From positions 1-64,000 of the forward strand of contig NZ_QEST01000080.1 in NCBI RefSeq assembly GCF_003311645.1: a stretch of 64,000 bases of DNA, given 5' to 3'. Below, piece after piece: positions 25,117 through 35,045 of this stretch (positions are counted from its first letter, which is position 1; every line of letters begins with the position of its first letter). The stretch is from Streptomyces sp. PT12 (lineage in GTDB: Bacteria > Actinomycetota > Actinomycetes > Streptomycetales > Streptomycetaceae). The translations under genes were made by a program, and so were the position numbers. Below the pieces are notes generated by a model, which did not search any database, was not told the origin of the DNA, and worked only from the letters and a program-made list of their open reading frames with translations.

Positions 25117-27024
25117 ATGCGATCCGGACATCGCAAACGAAACGGACGCCGCGGGGGAACGCTGCTGGCCGCGGCGCTCGTGGCGCTGATGGCGGCGGGC
25201 GGACCGGCCGCGCCGGGCGCCGCGTCCGCTGAGGAGACACCGCGCGCGGCGGGCGCGGCGGCGCGGGGCGCGCACCCCGGCGCGTACCAGATGGACGCGC
25301 TCGACCGCGGCCTGATCAGCGTCGGCACGGGCGAGGGCAACCTGGTGAGCTGGCGGCTGCTCGCCACCGACCCGGACGACGTGGCGTTCCATGTCTACCG
25401 CGACGGGAGGCGGCTGACGGACCGTCCGCTGACCGGGGCGACCAACCTGCTGGACGCGGACGCCCCGCCCGGCGCGTCCTACACGCTCTCCACCGTGGGC
25501 GGCGACGGCGTGGAGACGCGGGACGCGACCAGGGCGCTGGCGATGCCGAACGCCGTGACGGAGATCCCGATCGACGCGCCGAGCGGCGGCCATGTGGCCA
25601 ACGACGCCTCCGTGGGCGACCTTGACGGCGACGGCGACTTGGACTTCGTGCTCAAGTGGGACCCGGGCGACGCCAAGGACAACTCCCAGGCGGGCGTGAC
25701 GGGTCAGGTCTTCCTCGACGCCTACACGCTCCAGGGCGAGCGGCTGTGGCGGATCGACCTGGGCCGCAACATCCGCGCGGGCGCGCACTACACGCAGTTC
25801 CAGGTCTTCGACTACGACGGCGACGGCTCGGCCGAGGTCGCGGCCAAGACCGCGGACGGCACGGTCGACGGCGCGGGCACCGTCATCGGCGACGCGGGCG
25901 CCGACCACCGCAACGGCGACGGGTATGTCCTGCAAGGCCCCGAGTTCCTCACGGTGTTCGACGGAAGGAGCGGCGCGGCCGTGGACACCGTGGACTACGC
26001 CCCGGGCCGCGGCGACGTGTGCGCGTGGGGCGACTGCTACGGCAACCGCGTGGACCGCTTCCTTGCGGGCACCGCGTATCTGGACGGCCGGCGGCCCTCG
26101 TTGATCACCGCGCGCGGCTACTACACCCGCAGCACCGTCGCCGCGTGGGACTTCGACGGCGACTCGCTCACCCGCCGCTGGTTCTTCGACAGCGACGAGG
26201 CGGGCTCGCAGTACGAGGGGCAGGGCTCGCACAGCCTGTCGGTCGGCGACGTGGACGGCGACGGGCGCGACGAGATCGTCTACGGGGCGATGGCCCTCGA
26301 CGACGACGGCGACCCGCTGTGGAACGCCCGCACCGGGCACGGCGACGCCCAGCACCTGGGCGACTTCGACCCGGCGCGCGAGGGCCTCGAGTTCTTCAAG
26401 GTCTCCGAGAGCGCGAGCCAGCCGTCCTCCCTGTACATCGACCCGGCCGACGGCGAGATCCTGTGGCAGACCCCGAGCGGCGGCGACAACGGCCGCGGCG
26501 TGGCGGGCGACATCTGGGACGGCAGCCCCGGCGCGGAGTTCTGGTCGAACGCCGACGGCTCGCTGCGCGACACGCGGGGCGAGGCGATCGGGCGCAAGCC
26601 GGGCAGCGCCAACTTCCTGACGTGGTGGGACGGTGACCTCACGCGCGAACTCCTCGACGACACCCACATCGACAAGTACGGCCCCGGAGGCGACACCCGC
26701 CTGCTGACCGGCTCGGGCGTCTCGTCCAACAACGGCACCAAGGCGACCCCCGCGCTCTCCGCCGACATCCTGGGCGACTGGCGCGAGGAGGTCGTCTGGC
26801 GCACGTCGAACAACAGCGCCCTGCGCGTCCACGCCACGGACGTGCCGACCGAGCACGCGATCCCCGCCCTGATGCAGGACCGCCAGTACCGGACGTCGGT
26901 CGCGTGGCAGAACACCGCGTACAACCAGCCGCCACACCCGGGCTTCGCCATCGGCCCCGGCATGGCCGAGGTGCGCCCCTCGGACCTGCGCGGCGTCCCA
27001 GCGCCCGGCCTCCCGGAGCGCTGA
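25117..27024 (+). CDS. Secreted rhamnogalacturonan lyase, polysaccharide lyase family 11
   Basis: A 635-residue exported enzyme that cleaves the rhamnogalacturonan-I backbone of pectin by beta-elimination. A Sec-type signal peptide (about residues 1-40, Arg-rich start, Ala-rich core, cleavage near ASA-EE) precedes the family start AYQMDALDRGLISVGTGEGNLVSWRLL. The beta-propeller has Ca-binding Asp repeats such as DLDGDGDLDFVLKWD, DYDGDGSAEVAAKTADG and DVDGDGRDEIVYGAM. The C-terminal block NNGTKATPALSADILGDWREE is conserved in the family. The ATG at 25117 has GGAGGG 6 nt upstream, better than GTG 25084. It has no attached carbohydrate-binding module. It is divergent from oppA. Confidence 0.93.
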   Translation: MRSGHRKRNGRRGGTLLAAALVALMAAGGPAAPGAASAEETPRAAGAAARGAHPGAYQMDALDRGLISVGTGEGNLVSWRLLATDPDDVAFHVYRDGRRLTDRPLTGATNLLDADAPPGASYTLSTVGGDGVETRDATRALAMPNAVTEIPIDAPSGGHVANDASVGDLDGDGDLDFVLKWDPGDAKDNSQAGVTGQVFLDAYTLQGERLWRIDLGRNIRAGAHYTQFQVFDYDGDGSAEVAAKTADGTVDGAGTVIGDAGADHRNGDGYVLQGPEFLTVFDGRSGAAVDTVDYAPGRGDVCAWGDCYGNRVDRFLAGTAYLDGRRPSLITARGYYTRSTVAAWDFDGDSLTRRWFFDSDEAGSQYEGQGSHSLSVGDVDGDGRDEIVYGAMALDDDGDPLWNARTGHGDAQHLGDFDPAREGLEFFKVSESASQPSSLYIDPADGEILWQTPSGGDNGRGVAGDIWDGSPGAEFWSNADGSLRDTRGEAIGRKPGSANFLTWWDGDLTRELLDDTHIDKYGPGGDTRLLTGSGVSSNNGTKATPALSADILGDWREEVVWRTSNNSALRVHATDVPTEHAIPALMQDRQYRTSVAWQNTAYNQPPHPGFAIGPGMAEVRPSDLRGVPAPGLPER

Positions 27025-27342
27025 TCCCCCCGCCCGCTCCTCGGCGGCACGGGCGCCCCGAACCCGCGGCGCCCCGCGTATCGGCCCCCTGTGATGCATT
27101 TGCGCGGGGGGCCGACCGGCGTGTTCGGTCAAGCTCAGGAAAGCCTTGAGATACGCGGACGTAGCAGTGAGCGCCTAGCGTGGGCGCGGCCCCCACCCGA
27201 GTGAACGCGGACTGGAGCGGCGATGCACGGAACGAGCCACTCAGCAGCGAAACCGATACAAAGGACAAAACCCCTCAGTTCGAGGGAAAACCCTCGCGCC
27301 GAGGGAGACGGCCCGTCCCCGATGTTCTCAGGTGATCCCCAC
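27025..27342. other. Upstream region of glgE
   Basis: 318 bases separate the lyase stop from the chosen glgE start. The part from 27223 is open in the glgE frame from an ATG with GGAG 5 nt upstream, but it is poorer in GC than the gene, has atypical codons and contains a hairpin (27281-27296). I therefore treat it as a probable 5' leader holding the glgE promoter. A TAGCGT at 27176-27181 is a possible -10. Confidence 0.45.
27281..27296 (+). promoter_or_regulatory. Small hairpin in the glgE leader
   Basis: CGAGGG and CCCTCG form a perfect 6-bp stem with an AAAA loop, 46 nt before the ATG of glgE. It may be a leader structure; there is no direct evidence of function. Confidence 0.35.
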
Positions 27343-29388
27343 ATGATCGGTCGAATCCCCGTCCTTGACGTCCAGCCGCGCGTTGACTGCGGGCGCCGCC
27401 CGGTCAAGGCCGTGCCGGGCGAGACGTTCCAGGTCTCCGCGACCGTCTTCCGCGAGGGCGCGGAGGCGGTCGGCGCCAACGTCGTGCTGCGCGACCCCGG
27501 CGGCCGGAGCGGCCCCTGGACCCCGATGCGCGAACTGGCGCCGGGCACCGACCGGTGGGGCGCCGACGTGACCCCGGACAGCGAGGGGCGCTGGACGTAT
27601 GCCGTGGAGGCGTGGGGCGATCCGGTGGCCTCGTGGCGGCGGGTGGCCCAGATCAAGATCCCCGCGGGCACCGACACCGAGCTGACCCTGAGCGAGGGCG
27701 CCGACCTGCTGCGCCAGGCCGCATCGGGGGTCCCCAAGTCCGGCGGCAAGGACACCGTCCTGGCCGCCGCGGCGACGCTGGCCGACACCACGCTGCCGGG
27801 CGCCGCGCGCCTCGCGGCCGCGTCGACCTCCGAGGTGCGGGAGATCCTCCAGCGCCACCCGCTGCGCGAACTCCTCAGCTGCTCACGGCCCATGCCCCTG
27901 CTCGTGGAGCGGGAACGCGCGCTGTTCGGCTCGTGGTACGAGTTCTTCCCGCGCTCCGAGGGCGCCGTGGTGCGCCCAGGGGCGCCCCCCGTCTCCGGCA
28001 CGCTGCGCACCGCGGCCGAGCGCCTGCCCGCGGTGGCGGACATGGGCTTCGACGTGGTCTACCTCCCGCCGATCCACCCCATCGGCACGGCGTTCAGGAA
28101 GGGCCCAGGCGGCGGGCTCAGCGCCAGGTCCGAGGACGTCGGCTCGCCCTGGGCCATCGGCTCGCCCGACGGCGGCCACGACGCGATCCACCCCGACCTG
28201 GGAACGCTCGACGACTTCGACGCGTTCGTCGCCACCGCCGCCGAGCTCGGCCTCGAAGTCGCCCTGGACTTCGCCCTCCAGTGCAGCCCCGACCACCCGT
28301 GGGTCAAGGCCCACCCCGAGTGGTTCACCCGGCGCGCCGACGGCACGATCGCCTACGCCGAGAACCCCCCGAAGAAGTACCAGGACATCTACCCCATCTC
28401 GTTCGAGCAGGACTTCAGGGGCCTGGTCACCGAGACGCTGCGCGTCCTGCGCCACTGGATGGCGCACGGCGTGCGGATCTTCCGGGTGGACAATCCCCAC
28501 ACCAAGCCGGTGGTCTTCTGGGAGAAGGTCATCGCCGAGATCAACCGCACCGACCCCGATGTCATCTTTCTCGCCGAGGCGTTCACGCGCCCCGCGATGA
28601 TGCGCGCGCTCGCGCAGATCGGCTTCCAGCAGTCCTACACGTATTTCACCTGGCGCAACACCAAGTGGGAGCTGACGGAGTACCTGACGGAGCTGACGGG
28701 CGAGGCCGCCGCCTACATGCGGCCCAACCTCTTCGTCAACACGCCCGACATCCTGCACGCCTACCTCCAGCACGGCGGGCGCGCGGCGTTCGAGACGCGG
28801 GCCGTGCTGGCCTCGACGCTCTCCCCGACGTGGGGCGTGTACGCGGGGTACGAGCTGTGCGAGAACGCCCCCGCCGCCCCCGGCAGCGAGGAGTACCTGG
28901 ACTCCGAGAAGTACCAGCTGCGCCCGCGCGACTGGGCGGGCGCCGACGCGGCCGGGGCCTCCATCACGCCGCTGATCACCACACTGAACGCGCTGCGCCG
29001 CCGCCACCCCGCGCTGCGCCGGCTTCGCGATCTGCACTTCCACCGCACGGACAACGACCACATCCTTGCTTACTCCAAGCGCACAAGGACACCTCACGCC
29101 GACCTCGTGCTCATCGTGGTCAACCTCGATCCCCACCACACCCACGAAGCGACGGTCTCGTTGGACATGGAGCAACTCAAGGGGTACGGCCTGTCCCCCG
29201 CTCAGGAGGGCGGCGCCGAGCCCTTCCCCGTGCGCGACGAGCTCACCGGGGAGACCTACTACTGGGGCAGGGACAACTATGTACGGCTTGAGCCGGGCCG
29301 TGCGGATGCGTACGCCTCCTCGGCCCACATCTTGGCCCTGCGACCGTCCTCACAGACCGGAGGGTCACCCAACCATGAGCGTCAATGA
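27343..29388 (+). CDS. glgE: Alpha-1,4-glucan:maltose-1-phosphate maltosyltransferase
   Basis: A 681-residue GH13_3 enzyme that extends linear alpha-glucan using maltose 1-phosphate. The N-terminal sandwich domain begins [22 protein letters not shown]. The barrel motifs include [16 protein letters not shown], the nucleophile Asp in [18 protein letters not shown], the acid/base Glu in [12 protein letters not shown], and [11 protein letters not shown]. The length matches characterised Streptomyces GlgE (about 675). ATG 27343 is preferred over the in-frame ATG at 27223, which would add 40 residues of atypical composition; a weak AGGTGA lies 7 nt upstream. The stop overlaps the treS start region by 14 nt, so glgE and treS are coupled. 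Confidence 0.95.
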   Translation: MIGRIPVLDVQPRVDCGRRPVKAVPGETFQVSATVFREGAEAVGANVVLRDPGGRSGPWTPMRELAPGTDRWGADVTPDSEGRWTYAVEAWGDPVASWRRVAQIKIPAGTDTELTLSEGADLLRQAASGVPKSGGKDTVLAAAATLADTTLPGAARLAAASTSEVREILQRHPLRELLSCSRPMPLLVERERALFGSWYEFFPRSEGAVVRPGAPPVSGTLRTAAERLPAVADMGFDVVYLPPIHPIGTAFRKGPGGGLSARSEDVGSPWAIGSPDGGHDAIHPDLGTLDDFDAFVATAAELGLEVALDFALQCSPDHPWVKAHPEWFTRRADGTIAYAENPPKKYQDIYPISFEQDFRGLVTETLRVLRHWMAHGVRIFRVDNPHTKPVVFWEKVIAEINRTDPDVIFLAEAFTRPAMMRALAQIGFQQSYTYFTWRNTKWELTEYLTELTGEAAAYMRPNLFVNTPDILHAYLQHGGRAAFETRAVLASTLSPTWGVYAGYELCENAPAAPGSEEYLDSEKYQLRPRDWAGADAAGASITPLITTLNALRRRHPALRRLRDLHFHRTDNDHILAYSKRTRTPHADLVLIVVNLDPHHTHEATVSLDMEQLKGYGLSPAQEGGAEPFPVRDELTGETYYWGRDNYVRLEPGRADAYASSAHILALRPSSQTGGSPNHERQ

Positions 29389-31078
29389 GCCGGTCCCCGA
29401 CACATTCGAGGACACGCCAGCCCGCGATCGCGACCCCGAGTGGTTCAAGCGCGCGGTCTTCTACGAGGTCCTCGTCCGCTCCTTCCAGGACAGCAACGGC
29501 GACGGGATCGGCGACCTGAAAGGACTCACCGCCAGGCTGGACTATCTCCAGTGGCTCGGCGTGGACTGCCTGTGGCTGCCGCCGTTCTTCAAGTCCCCCA
29601 TGCGCGACGGGGGTTACGACGTCTCGGACTACGCCGACGTCCACCCGCAGTTCGGCGACCTCGCCGACTTCGTGGAGTTCACCGACGCCGCCCACCAGCG
29701 CGGCATGCGCGTCATCATCGACTTCGTCATGAACCACACGAGCGACCAGCACCGGTGGTTCCAGGAGTCGCGGCGCGACCCGGACGGCCCCTACGCGGAC
29801 TACTACATGTGGGCCGACGACGACAAGCAGTACGCGGACGCGCGGATCATCTTCGTCGACACCGAGTCGTCCAACTGGACGTTCGACCCGGTCCGCAAGC
29901 AGTACTACTTCCACCGCTTCTTCTCCCACCAGCCGGACCTGAACTACCGCAGCCCGGCCGTCCAGGAGGAGATCCTGTCCGCCCTGAGGTTCTGGCTCGA
30001 CCTGGGCATCGACGGCTTCAGGCTGGACGCGGTCCCCTACCTCTACGCGGAGGAGGGGACCGGCTGCGAAAACCTTCCTGCGACGCACGCGTTCCTCAAG
30101 CGCGTGCGCGCGGAGATCGACGCGCACTACCCCGACACGGTGCTGCTGGCCGAGGCCAACCAGTGGCCCGAGGACGTCGTCGACTACTTCGGCGACTACG
30201 AGAAGGGGGGCGACGAGTGCCACATGGCGTTCCACTTCCCCGTGATGCCGCGCATCTTCATGGCGGTGCGCCGGGAGTCCCGCTACCCCGTCTCGGAAAT
30301 CCTCGCCAAGACCCCGCAGATCCCCTCGGGCTGCCAGTGGGGGATCTTCCTGCGCAACCACGACGAGCTGACCCTGGAGATGGTCACCGACGAGGAGCGC
30401 GACTACATGTACGCGGAGTACGCCAAGGACCCGCGGATGCGCGCCAACATCGGCATCCGCAGGCGGCTGGCCCCGCTGCTCGACAACGACCGCAACCAGA
30501 TCGAGCTGTTCACGGCGCTGCTCCTGTCGCTGCCGGGCTCGCCGATCCTCTACTACGGGGACGAGATCGGCATGGGCGACAACATCTGGCTCGGCGACCG
30601 CGACGCGGTGCGCACCCCGATGCAGTGGACGCCCGACCGCAACGCCGGCTTCTCGTCGTGCGACCCGGGGCGGCTGTTTCTGCCGACCATCATGGACCCG
30701 GTCTACGGGTACCAGGTGACCAACGTCGAGGCGGCGATGAGCTCGCCCGCCGCGCTGCTGCACTGGACGCGGCGCATGGTCGAGATCCGCAAGCAGAACC
30801 GCGCCTTCGGGCTCGGCACCTACGCGGAGCTGCCCTCGTCCAACCCCGCGGTGCTGGCGTTCCTGCGCGAGCACGGCGACGACCTCGTGATGTGCGTCAA
30901 CAACTTCTCCCGCTTCTCCCAGCCGACCGAGCTCGATCTGCGTCCCTGGGCCGGGTCGGTGCCCGTGGAGCTGATCGGCGGCGTGCGCTTCCCGCCCATC
31001 GGCGAACTCCCGTATCTGCTGACGCTCGCGGGCCATGGCTTCTACTGGTTCCGGCTGCGTAAAGGCTCCGAGTCATAA
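29375..31078 (+). CDS. treS: Trehalose synthase (maltose alpha-D-glucosyltransferase)
   Basis: A 567-residue GH13_16 enzyme that interconverts trehalose and maltose, supplying maltose for Pep2. It opens with [20 protein letters not shown]; catalytic regions are [28 protein letters not shown] (nucleophile Asp), [12 protein letters not shown] (acid/base Glu) and [12 protein letters not shown] (transition-state Asp). A C-terminal beta domain ends in [16 protein letters not shown] lies 10 nt upstream of the ATG, inside the end of glgE. There is no fused Pep2 domain, because Pep2 is encoded separately downstream. Confidence 0.96.
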   Translation: MSVNEPVPDTFEDTPARDRDPEWFKRAVFYEVLVRSFQDSNGDGIGDLKGLTARLDYLQWLGVDCLWLPPFFKSPMRDGGYDVSDYADVHPQFGDLADFVEFTDAAHQRGMRVIIDFVMNHTSDQHRWFQESRRDPDGPYADYYMWADDDKQYADARIIFVDTESSNWTFDPVRKQYYFHRFFSHQPDLNYRSPAVQEEILSALRFWLDLGIDGFRLDAVPYLYAEEGTGCENLPATHAFLKRVRAEIDAHYPDTVLLAEANQWPEDVVDYFGDYEKGGDECHMAFHFPVMPRIFMAVRRESRYPVSEILAKTPQIPSGCQWGIFLRNHDELTLEMVTDEERDYMYAEYAKDPRMRANIGIRRRLAPLLDNDRNQIELFTALLLSLPGSPILYYGDEIGMGDNIWLGDRDAVRTPMQWTPDRNAGFSSCDPGRLFLPTIMDPVYGYQVTNVEAAMSSPAALLHWTRRMVEIRKQNRAFGLGTYAELPSSNPAVLAFLREHGDDLVMCVNNFSRFSQPTELDLRPWAGSVPVELIGGVRFPPIGELPYLLTLAGHGFYWFRLRKGSES

Positions 31079-31105
31079 GCCGTCTCGGGGCAGGAAAGGG
31101 GCTTA

Positions 31106-31123
31106 CCCCCAGCCCGCTGGGGG
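31106..31123 (+). terminator. Hairpin between treS and pep2
   Basis: CCCCCAGC and GCTGGGGG form a tight palindromic stem 27 bases after the treS stop. It may attenuate read-through from glgE-treS; pep2 lies about 160 bases further on and could have its own promoter in that gap (a CATAAT near 31257 is the only -10-like sequence I see). Confidence 0.35.
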
Positions 31124-31285
31124 AAGCCTCTCCCTACCCCCCAAGCACTCCCCAAAGCCCTCCATATGCGTTACGGGCCTCACCCGCACGGTCGTTAATG
31201 GACGACACGTCCCGTACCGCCGGGGTAACCCACGTCTCCATCCGGGACACTTCGTCACATAATTCGTGCCCGGGGAAAGGACGCC

Positions 31286-32746
31286 ATGTCGGACAGCTCC
31301 TCGCCCCGCACGGCCCAGGCCCGTCTCCCCCTCGCCGGAGCGCCCCATGGCGGCGCCCTGCTCCGCTCCCTCACCGGGCTGCTCGCCCGCTGGCTGCCCC
31401 GGCAGCGGTGGTTCGCCGGGAAGGGGCGGCCGCTGAGCGGCCTGACCCTGATCGCCGCCACCGAGTTGCTGCCGTGCGCCACGGGCGACGGCGCCCCCGG
31501 GCTGCTGCACCTGCTGATCAGGACCCGGCAGAGCCCGGCGCCCGGCTCGCACGCCCCGCCCGCCGGCGACTGCTACCAGCTGCTGCTCGGCGTGCGGGAG
31601 GCGCTGCCGCCCTCGCTCGGCCCCGCACTGGTCGGCCGCCCAAGCGAGGGCCCGCTGCGCGGCGCCTCCGTCTACGAGGCGCTGCACGACCCGCGCCTGG
31701 CCGGGATCCTGCTGGAGCGGCTGCGCACCCCGGGGCGCCTGGGCACGCTGAGCTTTAGGCGCGCGCCGGGGGCGCACATCCCCGAGGGGCTGCCCGCCAG
31801 GCTGATGACCAGCGAGCAGTCCAACTCCTCGGTGGTCTACGGCGAGAGCCACATCCTCAAGCTGTTCCGGCGCGTCAGCCCCGGCGTCAACCCCGACCTC
31901 GAACTCCCCCTGGCCCTGGCCGCGGCGGGGTGCCCGCGGGTGCCCGCGCCCTCGGCGTGGTTCGAGGCGGCCTGGCCAGGCACGGTCTCCGAGCCGCTGA
32001 CGCTCGGCGTGCTCGCGCCGTTCCTGCCCGGCTCGGTGGACGGCTGGCAGCTGGCGCTGCAATACCTGGGCCGCCGCGCCGACTTCACCTCGGCGGCGCA
32101 CTCGCTCGGCCGGGCGACCGCCGAGGTGCACACGACGCTGGCCGAGGCGCTGCCCACGTCGGTCATGGGCCGCGCGCAGCTGGAGCAGGCGGCCACGGGC
32201 ATGTCCGAGCGGCTTGCCGAGGCGGCGGCGGCCGTTCCGGCGCTGCGGCCCTACCGGGCCGGGCTGCGGCGGGCGTTCGAGGCGCTGGCCGACTTCGCGC
32301 GGCGCGGCGGCACCTGCCCGGTGCAGCGGCTGCACGGCGATCTGCACCTGGGCCAGGTGCTGCTGACGCCGGACGCGCGGGGGCGCGGCATGCACTGGTC
32401 GGTCATCGACTTCGAGGGCGAGCCCGCCAGGCCCCTGGCGGAGCGCCGCAGGCCAGGGCCCGTGGCCCGGGACATCGCGGGCATGCTGCGGTCGTTCGAC
32501 TACGCCGCCGCGCAGGCCAGGGCCGCGGGGTCGTGGGTGGAGGGCTGGTCGCGCGCGAGCCGCGCCGCCTACTGCCGCGGCTACGCCGAGGCGGCGGGCA
32601 GCGATCCGCTGGAGCGGCCCGAGCTGCTGCGCGCGCACGAGACGGACAAGGCCGTCTACGAGGTGCTGTACGAGGCGCGGCACAGGCCCGCGTGGCTGCA
32701 TGTGCCGATGGCCGCGATCCGCAGGCTGGCCGCGGCCCCGGACTGA
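31286..32746 (+). CDS. pep2: Maltokinase (maltose 1-phosphate-forming)
   Basis: A 486-residue kinase of aminoglycoside-phosphotransferase fold that phosphorylates maltose with ATP to give the GlgE donor. The N-terminal cap domain includes WLPRQRWFAGKGR. SEQSNSSVVYGESHILKLFRR provides the nucleotide-binding Lys. The catalytic loop is RLHGDLHLGQVLL and the metal-binding Asp lies in WSVIDFEGEPARPLAERR. AAAGGA lies 5 nt before the ATG. It sits between treS and glgB, the usual order in streptomycetes. It is also known as mak. Confidence 0.93.
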   Translation: MSDSSSPRTAQARLPLAGAPHGGALLRSLTGLLARWLPRQRWFAGKGRPLSGLTLIAATELLPCATGDGAPGLLHLLIRTRQSPAPGSHAPPAGDCYQLLLGVREALPPSLGPALVGRPSEGPLRGASVYEALHDPRLAGILLERLRTPGRLGTLSFRRAPGAHIPEGLPARLMTSEQSNSSVVYGESHILKLFRRVSPGVNPDLELPLALAAAGCPRVPAPSAWFEAAWPGTVSEPLTLGVLAPFLPGSVDGWQLALQYLGRRADFTSAAHSLGRATAEVHTTLAEALPTSVMGRAQLEQAATGMSERLAEAAAAVPALRPYRAGLRRAFEALADFARRGGTCPVQRLHGDLHLGQVLLTPDARGRGMHWSVIDFEGEPARPLAERRRPGPVARDIAGMLRSFDYAAAQARAAGSWVEGWSRASRAAYCRGYAEAAGSDPLERPELLRAHETDKAVYEVLYEARHRPAWLHVPMAAIRRLAAAPD

Positions 32747-32815
32747 CCTCGCACACCCCACCCCCATGGCCTGAGGGACCTGCCGGTCCTTCCGGATCGA
32801 AAGGAACGTTCCTCC

Positions 32816-34975
32816 GTGCTTCCGCCCCTCACTCCTGCAGACCGCGCCCAGTTGCTCGCCGGGGCGCACCACGATCCGCACGCGCTGCTTGGGGCGCACA
32901 AGGTGTCGGGCGGCGCGCTCGTCCGCGTTCTGCGCCCGTTCGCACGCCGGGTGCTGGCCTCGGACCACGAGCTGGAGTCCGAGGGCGACGGCTTCTTCGC
33001 GGCCGTGCTGCCCGCCGACGCCGTCGCCGACCGGCGGCTGACCGTGAGCTACCAGGACGGCAGCGTCCTTGAGACGCACGACCCGTACCGCTTCCTGCCC
33101 GCGCTCGGCGAGCTGGACGCCCATCTGCTGGGCGAGGGGCGCCACGAGCGGCTGTGGGAGGTGCTCGGCGCGCGGCCGCTGGTGCACGAAGGGGTGCCGG
33201 GGACACGTTTCACCGTGTGGGCGCCGGGCGCGCGCGGGGTGCGGGTGGCCGGGGACTTCAACCACTGGGACGGCACCGCGCACCCGATGCGCTCGCTCGG
33301 CTCGTGCGGGGTGTGGGAGCTGTTCGTGCCGGGGGTGGGTCCCGGCGAGCGCTACAAGTTCGACATCTGCCGCCCCGACGGCGGCCACACGCTGCGCGCC
33401 GACCCGATGGCCCGGCAGACCGAGTGCCCGCCCGCGACGGCCTCGATCGTCCACCGCAGCGCGTACACGTGGGGCGACCAGGCGTGGATGGCGGCGCGCG
33501 CGGAACGGCCCGCGCACGAGGCGCCCATGTCGGTCTACGAGGTGCATCTGCCGTCCTGGCGCCCCGGCCTCGACTACCGTGGCCTCGCCGAGCAGCTGCC
33601 CGCCTATGTCAAGGAACTGGGCTTCACCCACGTCGAGATGATGCCCCCGGCCGAGCACCCCTACGGCGGCTCGTGGGGGTACCAGGTCACCGGCTACTAC
33701 GCGCCGACCGCGCGCCTCGGCACGCCCGACGACTTCAAGCACCTGGTGGACGCGCTGCACCGGGCGGGCATCGGCGTGCTGATGGACTGGGTGCCCGCGC
33801 ACTTCCCCAAGGACGAGTGGGCGCTGGCGAAGTTCGACGGGACGGCGTGCTACGAGCACCCCGACCCGCGCCGGGCCGAGCACCCCGACTGGGGAACGCT
33901 GGAGTTCGACTACGGGCGCCGCGAGGTGCGCAACTTCCTGGTGGCCAACGCGGTGTTCTGGTGCGAGGAGTACCACGTCGACGGGATCAGGGTGGACGCC
34001 GTCGCGTCGATGCTCTACCTGGACTACTCGCGCCCCGAGGGGCAGTGGACGCCCAACGCGGACGGCGGCAGGGAGAACTGGGACGCGGTGGCGTTCCTCC
34101 AGGAGATGAACGCCACGGTCTACCGGCGCTGCCCCGGCGCGGTGACCATCGCCGAGGAGTCGACGGCGTGGGACGGCGTCACGCGCGCCACGGACCACGG
34201 CGGGCTGGGCTTCGGCTTCAAGTGGAACATGGGCTGGATGCACGACACCCTCGACTACGCTGCCAAGGACCCGGTCCACCGGGCGTGGCACCACGGCGAG
34301 ATGACGTTCTCCATGGTGTACGCCTACTCGGAGAACTATGTACTGCCCATCTCGCACGACGAGGTGGTGCACGGCAAGCGGGCGCTGGTGTCCAAGATGC
34401 CGGGCGACTGGTGGCAGCAGCGGGCCAACCACCGCGCCTACCTCGGCTGGATGTGGTCCCACCCGGGCAAGCAACTGCTCTTCATGGGGCAGGAGTTCGC
34501 CCAGGGCGCCGAGTGGTCGGAGGAGACGGGCCCGCAGTGGTGGGTGCTCGACCCCGGCTACTCGGCGTCGGGCGACCACCGGGGCGTGCGCGACCTGGTG
34601 CGCGACCTCAACGCGCGCTACCGCGCGACCCCGGCGCTGTGGGAGCGCGACACCGACCCCTCGGGCTTCGCGTGGGTGGACGCGGACGCGGCGGCGGACA
34701 ACGTGCTGGCGTTCCTGCGGTTCTCGGCGAACGGCGCCCCGCTGCTCGCCGTCTCCAACTTCTCGCCCGTCGTGCGGCACGACTACCGCCTCGGCGTGCC
34801 GGGCGACTCCCCCGACTGGGTCGAGGTCCTCAACACCGACGCGTCGGTCTACGGCGGCAGCGGGGTGGTCAACCGCGAGCCGCTGAAGTCCGATCCGACG
34901 CCGAGCCACGGCCGTGACATGAGCATCTGCCCCACGCTGCCGCCGCTCGCGACGATCTGGCTGCGCCCGGCGTGA
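32816..34975 (+). CDS. glgB: 1,4-alpha-glucan branching enzyme
   Basis: A 719-residue GH13_9 enzyme that introduces alpha-1,6 branches. An N1 domain and a CBM48 ([19 protein letters not shown]-type block) precede the barrel. Catalytic regions are [32 protein letters not shown] (nucleophile Asp), [10 protein letters not shown] (acid/base Glu) and [12 protein letters not shown]. The C-terminal domain ends in [10 protein letters not shown]. The GTG start at 32816 lies 69 bases after pep2 with AAGGA about 10 nt upstream. A terminator hairpin follows directly, closing the glgE-treS-pep2-glgB unit. Confidence 0.95.
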   Translation: MLPPLTPADRAQLLAGAHHDPHALLGAHKVSGGALVRVLRPFARRVLASDHELESEGDGFFAAVLPADAVADRRLTVSYQDGSVLETHDPYRFLPALGELDAHLLGEGRHERLWEVLGARPLVHEGVPGTRFTVWAPGARGVRVAGDFNHWDGTAHPMRSLGSCGVWELFVPGVGPGERYKFDICRPDGGHTLRADPMARQTECPPATASIVHRSAYTWGDQAWMAARAERPAHEAPMSVYEVHLPSWRPGLDYRGLAEQLPAYVKELGFTHVEMMPPAEHPYGGSWGYQVTGYYAPTARLGTPDDFKHLVDALHRAGIGVLMDWVPAHFPKDEWALAKFDGTACYEHPDPRRAEHPDWGTLEFDYGRREVRNFLVANAVFWCEEYHVDGIRVDAVASMLYLDYSRPEGQWTPNADGGRENWDAVAFLQEMNATVYRRCPGAVTIAEESTAWDGVTRATDHGGLGFGFKWNMGWMHDTLDYAAKDPVHRAWHHGEMTFSMVYAYSENYVLPISHDEVVHGKRALVSKMPGDWWQQRANHRAYLGWMWSHPGKQLLFMGQEFAQGAEWSEETGPQWWVLDPGYSASGDHRGVRDLVRDLNARYRATPALWERDTDPSGFAWVDADAAADNVLAFLRFSANGAPLLAVSNFSPVVRHDYRLGVPGDSPDWVEVLNTDASVYGGSGVVNREPLKSDPTPSHGRDMSICPTLPPLATIWLRPA

Positions 34976-34984
34976 GGCGCGGCT

Positions 34985-35018
34985 GACGGCCGCCGCCGAT
35001 GGGGTGGCGGCGGCCGTC
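34985..35018. terminator. Terminator hairpin after glgB
   Basis: Perfect 13-nt arms (34985-34997, 35006-35018) with an 8-nt loop lie between the convergent glgB and amidohydrolase stops. It probably works in both directions. Confidence 0.8.
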
Positions 35019-35045
35019 CGTCGTTGCCCGTGTCACGTTCCCGTT

